From Oikopleura dioica (Eukaryota > Chordata > Appendicularia > Copelata > Oikopleuridae), in the NCBI GenBank assembly GCA_907165135.1, contig OU015566.1, positions 560,501 through 624,500 of the forward strand: DNA of 64,000 nucleotides. Direction: 5' to 3'. The position numbers and the translations under genes are program-made. The notes below the pieces were generated by a model. That model did no database searches, was not told where the DNA came from, and was given only the letters and a program-made list of their open reading frames with translations. Every line of letters begins with the position of its first letter. The first letter of the stretch is position 1. Of the stretch, positions 56,801 to 64,000 are shown one piece after another.

Positions 56801-57383
56801 TAAATTGAGCCTGAGGTACTGTGATAATACATGTGGCAAGCATCAAATGCAATATCCATAGAAACTCTGTACGCTGTGAACTGAAGAGGCACTGAATGCC
56901 TTAAAACATTTACTAAAATAGAAACGCTCTTGATTTGCCTTACAGAATATTTCCATTCTCATCAAAATCTTCTATTTGAATTGATATCGGGATTTTGCTG
57001 GTCAACCGAGAACTATAATCATAAGCTCGTCTGTAAGAAATAATACAATTTTCTTCGTCGAGTTCAAATGCAGGATATCTTGACGAAGTGAAGTAGAAAT
57101 CAACTCCAACTTCATCTTTTGAGGACCAACGACATTTAATTAAATTTCCTTCCGGGTCAAAAGCCGCAATCCTGAAAGTTTGGACTTCTGGGCACTCGTT
57201 AAAAGAATTGCAACTCCCAAAAGCACCTCCCGAACATGTGTTCTTGTAGATGTACCAAACTGGTGGTGGAACAAATTGCGGTGAGCTGTTATGAGCATTT
57301 TCGACGACGGCTTGATAATGAAACTGTCGAACAAGAGTCCAGCATCCGCCATTATTTAAAAGAACGCATTTAAAGATCCCCAA
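53815..57383 (-). CDS. EGF-repeat plus ZP domain protein (possibly two adjacent genes)
   Basis: Extracellular protein. Exon about 56940-57371 encodes GGCWTLVRQFHYQ, ECPEVQTFRIAAFDPEG and KCRWSSKD, a Cys/RCRW domain seen in large animal EGF proteins; it continues in the next exon (VPLQFTAYRVSMDIAFDAC). Seven full calcium-binding EGF modules follow (DIDEC/VNEC type) and an eighth cut short at GSFTCD (55546). Exon 55259-55345 gives SCYNGLNGGCSHYC and CSCPACWTL. Exons from 55217 and 54161 hold the ZP domain (NRTCIIEGGKAEITC; HLNDPHCTAF; IPDTKFVVQNCSISDDAI; SADSASMTISCD), closely matching the 45.6-46.5 kb gene. The EGF part and the SCYNG exon join in phase, but homologous SCYDG exons elsewhere follow a signal peptide, so the ZP part may start its own gene near 55375. 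N-terminal start not found. The frame ends at 53815, apparently without the propeller. Confidence 0.65.
54228..54425. mobile_element. TA-flanked MITE inside a ZP-gene intron
   Basis: A 198-bp inverted-repeat element. Left end CAGTGGTATGACCGCACCCC, right end TCATACCACTG preceded by AGGGGTGCGGAAACCGC. Flanked by TA at 54226-54227 and 54426-54427. Tc1/mariner-like by termini and duplication. It lies between the two ZP exons of the minus-strand gene. Confidence 0.72.
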
Positions 57384-58962
57384 AGATTTAAAAAATCCGA
57401 AATTTTGACCTCGTATTCGGATTGCTCATGCCAAAAAACTCTTTTTTTACTAGCTCAAAAAAAAAGTAGATAAAAGTCAAAGTTGGCGAAACCGTATGGG
57501 ACTTTTTTAGATTTGACCTTAAACTAGAGTTGAAAATTTTTTCAGAAAAAATGATTAAGGGATTCTGCCTATAGAGAAGTCAGCTTAAAGTCATGTTCGT
57601 GAAAATTACCATTTTGCGTCATTTTTGAACGCGATTTTTTTAATGAAAATATTTTTATTTTTTAAAACTAAGATGATAAAAACTTCCATCGCTGTTCTAG
57701 GGTTGAATTGAAGAGATTAAATTTTTTTGCAAAAATTGCTTATTTAATAACTTCAATCGAAAATTGGGTTTCAAATTGTCAAAAAAAATGAAATTTTAAA
57801 TTGCACTTACTCGAAATACGGTTAGATAAGTGAGTCACTGTAATGAATAAAAATACTCAGCGAGTCGTAAGCTTTCTAAAAATATTAAAATACCGCGATT
57901 GGCATTCCTGACTGACTGATTTTCCAGTCAGTCTAATTCACGTTTCAAATCTCCATGCTGAAGACAAAGAGAATTTGTAACGTGCGCTGATTGGACGAGT
58001 GGTTTGACTGGATTTTCATATAGAGGAGACCAGAGTCAAATTGCATATGTGAGACTTTAAAAATTTAATTTCACGAATTTCCATTGAAATGCCAATTTTC
58101 AATCCCGTTTTTCACCAATTTTTGTTGACATTGAGAAAAAAAAGCTAGAGACCTTTTTTGATGCTCTTGATGTGGGCTTTCTAAAAATGGAAAGAAAATT
58201 TTAAAACTCGAATTTTCGCCAAACCGCCCCATACCTCCTTAATAATAACTTTTTGATGCCATTTTGGCCCTTTTTTGACCTCAAATCGCTCTCTTGCGCC
58301 GAAATATGGCTTTAAATTGTAGTGCGGTTATCATATTCTTGTTTGGTGCATTCTAAGTTTTCAATAGACCCCTTATTTGTCCACTTTTGATGGCATTGAA
58401 AAGTCGAAAAAATTTGAGATTTTTACGCTAAGTACAATGTACATGCATTTTTGCGGTGTTCAAGTGCCAAAATTTCGGGCAGCCTTGATTGTAATGGGGT
58501 ACCATTATCTATCAAAATGATCCTCAGAAAACGAGGAATCTAAATATGGCATAAAGAAACCCGTTATAAAGATTAAAAAAAACAAGAAAATTTAAACGGC
58601 GTAAACGGCTAAATAAAGGATAAAATTGTTCTACCGAAAGACAAAGAGAAATTTCGCATAATCTCGGGATCCTTGGATAAAACTCTAAATTCCGCCGTTT
58701 TTGGTGCAATTATGGGCCTGAAAGCGGCGATAATTTTAGTTCTTTTTGTATTTTCGACCGATTTTTGTCACCACCGCACACCTATTTGGACGAGCACTTA
58801 TCAGATTTATTCATGAAGAAATTTTACCTCTTCTTCAATTATTCTTTAAAATATGAGGGACTTGGACAAAATTTCACATGAATGCGATGAGACGACGTAT
58901 CCATGCGATGGGGAAAAATAACAATTTTAGACGCGAATATGGGCATAAATTATGCCGCATAA
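57384..58962. other. Intergenic upstream of EGF/ZP gene
   Basis: No gene supported over 1.6 kb. The missing 5' exon of the EGF/ZP gene should be here. GGCGAAACCGTATGGG near 57485 and CGCCAAACCGCCCCATACC near 58210 look like partly inverted similarity, but could not be resolved into an element. Confidence 0.35.
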
Positions 58963-60115
58963 TTAATGCCGTTTGTAAATGGCGGATTGTTGAACTCTGG
59001 TTCCAGTGAGCTCATTCCCACGTAAATCAAAAAAGTCATTCAAAGACTCAGCCGTCGATTCTGTTGTTATTCGAACAACATCCGATACATCAAGTTGATA
59101 TGTATAGCTTCCGAAGCAGTTTTCCACTAAATAGTACGTTAACAATTATGATGGACATCCATTTTTTATATTCCGAACCATAAATTCGACTAAAATATCT
59201 TTCAATCGGATTTAAAATTTTGGATTTTGGGGTTATATTTTCAAAAACTTTTTTCAACTCTCGATTTCAAATAGCGGATAGCGGGCATGCCAAGACAATA
59301 TTTATATCTCTGTTTTTCATGTTATATCTATTGCTGTTAAGGCTTTCAAAAATGTATCTTCTTCCTGCCACGTGAGCTACACGAAAATCGAAAAAATGAA
59401 TTCAAAAACTCGACCAAAACCAAACCGTGGTGGGGGTCCTTAGACATGGTTGTAGAGAGGAAGGCGATTTAGGGGAAATAAGATATGATGCGTAGGTTTT
59501 GAAACCTGTGTAGAAAATCTGAGTCACGGTCTATAAAAAGTCGCATATTGTCAATCTATTTATATATTCGCGGCTTAAATTTAAAAATTAAATTAAAGAC
59601 TTTAAGGACTTTGACTCAGGTTTTCCACGCAGCTCGGCATCCTGAGTCAGGTTCGGAAGAGGCTCTTCCGAAGAGGTAAAATGAAAGGTCACTCGGCCAA
59701 TCTTTTTATCCTTTGTTTTAGCTCCAAGTAGTAGTATGAAGAAAATAATGTTAGAAATGTTATTTTATATAATTAATTAATAGATTAATTACTTACATCT
59801 CCATATTTGAGGATTTGTACCGCCACCAGTTTGACGTGATGTAGCGTAATAATGTCTGTTAAAGTTTTTAATGAGAACTTTATCTCCTGCTTCTGAATAG
59901 CCAACCACGTGGTCATATTTTTGATCCTGGTATTCGATCAAAAGTTGATTCACTATATTACTATTCGTGCACTCATCGTGCAGCTTATAACCATGGTAGC
60001 GAATCACTAGTAATTTATTCGGATCATCTGTTGTTCGATATTGAAGACTGTTCGCTCGGAAATGATCGGCGTTTATAGCCCCAAAAAAGGACAAAAAAAT
60101 GAAGTATCTTTTCAT
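58963..60115 (-). CDS. Small secreted protein, two exons (unrecognised)
   Basis: ATG 60115 gives a signal peptide (MKRYFIFLSFFGAINA); an upstream in-frame ATG at 60130 would add five residues and is less signal-like. Exon 1 (59798-60115) encodes a domain with VIRYHGYKLHDECTN, YDHVVGYSEAGDK and NRHYYATSRQTGG. It joins exon 2 (58963-59126) across a 671-nt GT-AG intron (donor GTAAGT), phase consistent, as IWRLENCFGSYTYQLD, ending QQSAIYKRH. Only two cysteines lie in the mature part (HDEC and LENC), a likely disulfide. About 160 residues after signal removal; no family recognised. Confidence 0.6.
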
Positions 60116-61579
60116 TCTCGAGTATGTCATGACTGAATCCTCTGCACATCGTTTTTATACCGGCTTGAGGATTATAAGCGCCTTATCAGGTTTCACGTTA
60201 AAATAGAGCCTCACTGAGGGTCCTTTTTTTTAGAAATAAGAAAACCTGACAAGCCCGGATGAAATCGAAAAATGAAGAATTTGAAGCGCGGAATCAAATT
60301 GATCGTTTAAACAAACTGCGATTGCTTTTTATGAAAAAAAGGAAGCGTTCGAACCTTATGCTCGGTGATGCGCTGAAAATTTAATCACAATCTGCATTGG
60401 ATTAAAAGACTTAGGGCAGAAAGGCATAATTGAGTTTCACGTAAAGACAGTGCCCTTCGAATTCACGTTTTCTGTAAAAAAATGAAATTAGCTTGAATGT
60501 TGAGTAGTGTCCGAGATTTCAGGAATCCCCCCCTGATCCAAAAACTTTTTTGAAAATTGTTTTTTCTTCATTCTTGAATACTTATTCAGTCCAAAAATCA
60601 AGGTGCTCAGGGTGATCGATAGAAACCTTAGATACACCCTTAAGGGGTAGTATCAATTTTCTTATGGAGTTTTTATTGCCTGTAAGACATTAACTTTGCC
60701 GTTTATTGGATTTTACGCAAATGAGGATACCCTTAATCACTTTTTATAATTTTGAGCTAAGATAAGCTCGTTAAGTTGAGCATCGCAAAATTTTCTTCTA
60801 AGCTAGCTAAGCTGTGAACTGACACTCCCAGAAAAATTGCTAAGCTAGCTTAGCGAAGCTGAGTTTTTTTTTGGCCTCAGCAAAGCTATTTTTATCTATA
60901 CAAGCTTGTTTCTGCCAGATTTTCAGTTAAAACTGCTGAAGAATTTCTTCGTAATATTTTCATTTTATTTCACGGAGTAAATTTACGAAATCAGTGAATA
61001 TACATTTTGCTCCGCCCTGCTCTCGAGCGTCAACAGCGACACAAGTGCTCGAAGCTTTATTGGAATTTATTATGGGTTGAAAATTTGATGATTCCAGACA
61101 ATTTTTATTTTCTTTGAATAAAAAAGATGATTTTTTGACTATTTTCAGTACAACCATCTCTGCGTCTCCTATTTTTTCAGGTAAATCTTGAGCTAATCTT
61201 TATAAAAAACCCTTCTCGTTGAAAATTCCTTTCTATTTTAACGCCAAAATGCATATCGACCAATTTTTGATAACGATTTGATAATTTTAATGACAGCAAA
61301 AGCTTTTCTGTAACAGACAACAGTTGTCTTTAATTTGGGGAGGTGTCTGGAACCGACAAAAAAACTTCAACAAATTTTGCGTGGAAATTTTCAACCAATC
61401 AGAAGCCTGGATTCGGCAAACCGGGGAATCAGCAACCGAGTTGCCGCCCACGCAAAATTTGTCGAAATTTTTTTGTCCGTTCCAGACACCATCCCGTTAA
61501 TTTTGTGGTTGTAGTCAGCATTTCATTAAAAATTCTTTATAAAGCACTGATGAAGGCGAGATTGCCAAAAAGCTTCTGC
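60116..61579. other. Intergenic with MITE and AAGCTAGCTTAGC repeats
   Basis: The word GCTAAGCTAGCTTAGC and variants cluster at 60760-60910. A full hAT-like MITE copy is at 61337-61496. No gene could be supported. Confidence 0.4.
61337..61496. mobile_element. hAT-like MITE copy
   Basis: Left end GGGGAGGTGTCTGGAACCG, right end GTTCCAGACACCATCCC, interior CCACGCAAAATTTGTCG and its inverse. Flanks TTTAATTT and TTAATTTT suggest a slightly decayed 8-bp duplication. About 80 bp from the end of the downstream LTR element. Confidence 0.65.
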
Positions 61580-61840
61580 TGTTGTAGGGGTTTTACTCTC
61601 TCTATCTCTGAGTATGCGAACAAATAATGACACGGTATTTCGAGGAAAAGAGTAAACTTTATTAGAGCTTTGTTTGACCACAGGGTAAAATAGAGTGGTG
61701 GTGAATGCCTTGCGGCGCGCAGTTTTATAGGGTGAGACGTGGGCTCTTTGGCGCCCAACGATCTGTCTCAGAACGGAAGTGGGGTGAGTCGTACCAGAAG
61801 TCTCTGTGAGCAGTAATTTCGGAAGAGTATAGACCTTACA
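61580..61840 (-). repeat. 3' LTR of the gypsy-type element
   Basis: A 261-bp LTR reading TGTAAGGTCTATAC at its 5' end (minus) and CCCCTACAACA at its 3' end. The TG...CA ends and adjoining polypurine tract define it; the partner LTR is outside the window. Confidence 0.7.
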
Positions 61841-61858
61841 TAATCCTTCCCCCTTTTA
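61841..61858 (-). promoter_or_regulatory. Polypurine tract
   Basis: Minus-strand AAAAGGGGGAAGGATTA directly before the LTR, the usual primer for plus-strand synthesis. A near copy, AAAAAGGGGGAAGGTACG, is at 63583-63600. Confidence 0.7.
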
Positions 61859-62040
61859 TTAGAGCATTAGTTCTGGGTTGGATTATCCTGTTGACCAAGC
61901 TCGTCGAAGAGTTGTGAGAGTCCGCCTTGACGTGGATCATCTTCAACGCTCAGAAGCCAGTCCATGAACTCTTGATTTGGTTCGAGAGAAAGGTCAGCAT
62001 CAGAAATCGGGAGTAGCGACATGACGTCATCGTCGTTTGG

Positions 62041-62820
62041 TTAGTCGTTATTTATGAAGTTTTCAGATGGTGGTAGTTGAGGATTTGGAATCGGTGAGTC
62101 TTGGACTGGAGTTTCTTGAGTAGCCGAGTCAATTCCATAATTATTCATCTCAATATTACCATCCATTGTTCCTTGTGATGTTTGATTTCCAATCTGTGAG
62201 TATTGCGCGAGAGTATTTTCATGATTCGAGGCAATCATAGATGTATTTTCCATTGTCGCAGCAATTGGTGAGCTTGCAGTTGAAGAGTCTTCGAGAGTAT
62301 TTTCATGATTCGAGGCAACAATAGATGAATTCTCCATAGTCGCATCAATCGGAGAGCTTGTAGTTGAAGAGTCTTCCAATCCAGAGTCTTGTACTGGCGA
62401 GTCTTCCAATCCAGAGTCTTGTACTGGCGAGTCTTCCAATCCAGAGTCTTGTACTTGCGAGTCTTCAACTGGTGTAAGAACATAGTTGAGTTTTGGGGTG
62501 AGAGAGTATTCAAGAGCTTCTTTCCATGTTTCTTCAAACTTATTTAGTTCATCTTTGCAGTGTTGTTTGATCATTCCTACGGATAACTTTTCCAGCGTTT
62601 TCCAGAAGACACGTTTGCATTTGAAGAATTTTTCGAAGTTGTCTAGTATTTTCGACTCGTGACCTTCACGAAAGCATGAGATGATAGTCGAGTGAATAAT
62701 CCACTTATACAAGTCTGATTCTTTCTGATTATAGTTGTAGACTTCATAATCAGTGTCTCGCGAGTATTCTTCGATTTTCTTGTGAGTCTCTCGAATCAAC
62801 CGTAGGAGTTCTTCGATTTT
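62041..62820 (-). CDS. Accessory 3' ORF of the gypsy-type element, with tandem repeats
   Basis: About 250 codons between pol and the LTR, the place where some gypsy-type elements carry an env or extra gene. The N-terminal half is helical (KIEEYSRDTDYEVYNYNQ, YKWIIHSTIISCFREG, MIKQHCKDELNKFEE). The C-terminal half is acidic and Ser/Thr-rich with three exact LEDSPVQDSG-type repeats (62375-62465) and two ENTLEDSSTASSP-type units. No signal peptide or TM segment is visible, so it does not look like an envelope. No ATG opens the frame: a TGA lies just before TCGACAG at about 62845, so a splice (acceptor GATCGACAG) or internal start would be needed. Function unknown. Confidence 0.45.
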   Translation of the reverse strand, partial: KIEELLRLIRETHKKIEEYSRDTDYEVYNYNQKESDLYKWIIHSTIISCFREGHESKILDNFEKFFKCKRVFWKTLEKLSVGMIKQHCKDELNKFEETWKEALEYSLTPKLNYVLTPVEDSQVQDSGLEDSPVQDSGLEDSPVQDSGLEDSSTTSSPIDATMENSSIVASNHENTLEDSSTASSPIAATMENTSMIASNHENTLAQYSQIGNQTSQGTMDGNIEMNNYGIDSATQETPVQDSPIPNPQLPPSENFINND

Positions 62821-62845
62821 TCTTTGTCTTCTTTTTCCAGATACT

Positions 62846-63609
62846 GTCGATCAACCTCTATTCCGAAGATCATTGGAAGGCAGTATCTCTGAAACTTGAT
62901 TTTGATCGTTGATTTTTGAAAGTAGAAACAGTGATCATGTACAGAAGACATCTTTTTGAGTGAGCATCATATAGCATGAATGTTTCCGATGTGAGGTCTG
63001 TTAATATTTAACTTGTGCGTATCTTCCTTCACCGAAGATGTGATAAGTCCATTTTTATCGCTGTCGCCATGAAGTCGGAGCAGTTTTCGGAACAGCGTTG
63101 AGTACCAGCAAAATGTCACAGCGCTGGGTAATTTTGAAGCGTTAGCCAGGAAACATTTGTCGCTGCGTGATTATTTGTTCTTCACTTGAGATCTCCGAAC
63201 AAATTTTGTTTTATACGTGTTGTTGTGAAAGAGAGAGTTGCCAAGTCTCTAATTTCTTCTTTGAGGATATAATGTTTCGATTTTTGACCATCAGTAAGGC
63301 CTGTTTGATGAGCAAAATACGATGTCGAATATTCAGAAGATGAAATTGCCTGAGTGATTGAACCTCTTAACGTGTGAACTTGACGTTGTGAGCTGACATT
63401 TGAGCGTGGCAGTTCCGGTTCATCTTTATTTGAGAATCATCAATCTCTGGGTTCTTGCGAGCATCCTTCATGATGATAGATTTGAACTTTCCCATTGTTT
63501 ACGTAAACTTGAGTGAACATCAGGTCTTGAGTATTTTAGAGATGTTTTAACACGTGAGAGTCTGAGCAAGCCAAGAGAGGCGTACCTTCCCCCTTTTTAT
63601 TTTGAGCTG
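62846..63609. other. Non-coding stretch between pol and accessory ORF
   Basis: About 760 bp inside the retrotransposon with no long frame on either strand. Its pol-proximal end holds a second polypurine tract (63583-63600). It may be decayed coding sequence or a leader/intron for the accessory frame. Confidence 0.4.
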
Positions 63610-64000
63610 TCACTTTCTTGGTCTGAGACGTTTTGACCAGGTATCTTCTTCCTTGAAAAGACTTTCCAGATCCAGTGAGTCTTGAGATTTGCTTGTTTCA
63701 GGAAGCTTTTGTTTAGGAGCATCGTCATCTGTGATGTCAGCATTTCCCTTTATTTCCTCGTTCGTCGTGATATTCGCCTTGATCTCTTTTTCATCAAAGA
63801 CTTTTAATGGACGAATATTTTGAAGATGGCGGCGATATGTGCGTTTTGTCTTAGGACACATTAGAATATATGAGTCTTTTGAGATTCGATTTTTGACGTA
63901 GAATGGACCATCCCAATTGATACCAAGTTTTCCACTTGTGTGATCAGGCTTGTACGTCAACACCTTTGTTCCAATTTTGAGGACAGGAGCGCTGTTTTTG
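63610..64000 (-). CDS. Pol C-terminus (integrase end), partial
   Basis: Frame open to the window edge. TYKPDHTSGKLGINWDGPF then YILMCPKTKRTYRRHLQNIR match the GPY/F-type module at the C-terminus of Ty3/gypsy integrases (GPF, then basic RRHLQNIRPL). A charged tail follows (KPDDDAPK-like, LESLFKEEDTWSKRLRPRK) ending at 63610. The catalytic core lies outside the window. Confidence 0.75.
   Translation of the reverse strand, partial: KNSAPVLKIGTKVLTYKPDHTSGKLGINWDGPFYVKNRISKDSYILMCPKTKRTYRRHLQNIRPLKVFDEKEIKANITTNEEIKGNADITDDDAPKQKLPETSKSQDSLDLESLFKEEDTWSKRLRPRK

Larger units (their letters stand above)
61580..64000 (-). mobile_element. Ty3/gypsy-type LTR retrotransposon, 3' part, running off the window
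   Basis: Minus-strand element. Going 5' to 3' on that strand: end of pol (64000-63610), a non-coding stretch with a purine tract, an accessory frame (62799-62041), polypurine tract AAAAGGGGGAAGGATTA, and the 3' LTR ending at 61580. The 5' LTR, gag and most of pol lie beyond 64000. The pol tail has the integrase C-terminal features of Ty3/gypsy elements. Confidence 0.8.

Noticed and set aside
62041-62820. Envelope gene of the gypsy-type element
   Set aside because: Right position, but no signal peptide, TM helix or cysteine-rich surface domain; called an accessory frame of unknown role instead.
1-64000. CRISPR arrays, bacterial operons, rRNA or tRNA genes, spliced-leader genes
   Set aside because: None recognised. 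Repeats present are palindromic transposons or simple sequence, not evenly spaced direct repeats; no cloverleaf or rRNA core was identified by eye.

Overview
The window is eukaryotic and animal. It holds about thirteen intron-rich genes for secreted, extracellular-matrix and membrane proteins: thrombospondin, ZP, EGF, CUB and astacin domains, an M1 aminopeptidase, a beta-1,4-galactosyltransferase and an SLC24 exchanger. Many introns are only about 26-50 nt, 3' ends carry AATAAA, and neighbouring genes are often tail-to-tail with very small gaps. Two splice sites read best as GA-AG introns. Together this suggests a tunicate with a compact genome, most likely an appendicularian such as Oikopleura. 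That is inference from gene style; no species marker (rRNA, spliced leader) was found. All gene models were spliced by eye from reading frame, intron phase and family alignment from memory, so exact exon ends are provisional.

Layout. 0.65-3.7 kb: beta-1,4-galactosyltransferase with an unusual C-terminal extension (+). 4.2-7.1 kb: cysteine-rich protein with a Kelch-like propeller (+). 7.4-14.6 kb: very large thrombospondin with about 24 EGF-like units (-). 15.5-19.1 kb: GPI-type M1 aminopeptidase (+). 19.3-20.2 kb: small secreted protein (+), followed by an orphan EGF-like exon (-). 21.6-24.6 kb: astacin protease with mucin and EGF tail (+). 24.8-26.4 kb: mucin-like three-TM protein (-). 27.6-28.1 kb: small Cys-tailed protein (-). 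28.1-34.5 kb: gene-poor, full of small palindromic transposons. 34.7-36.6 kb: transmembrane ZP protein (+). 37.7-38.5 kb: type II CUB protein (-). 39.9-42.7 kb: NCKX exchanger (+). 42.8-43.4 kb: single-TM protein fragment (-). 44.7-51.9 kb: ZP-plus-propeller gene (+), whose 4.2 kb intron holds a foldback element that itself carries an LTR retrotransposon. 53.8-57.4 kb: EGF/ZP gene (-). 59.0-60.1 kb: small secreted protein (-). 61.6-64.0 kb: 3' half of a Ty3/gypsy-type LTR retrotransposon (-), cut by the window edge.

The most interesting theme is a home-grown modular family. Three homologous SCYxGxNGGCSHxC exons (20.4, 44.8 and 55.3 kb), two homologous ZP domains (45.6 and 54-55 kb) and two homologous Kelch-like propellers (4.8-7.1 and 46.6-51.9 kb) are combined differently in neighbouring genes. 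This looks like local duplication and exon shuffling of matrix proteins. A second theme is the number of small non-autonomous transposons with readable target-site duplications: TTAA (two families), TA (two) and 8 bp (one family of several copies), plus a 4 bp duplication around the LTR element.
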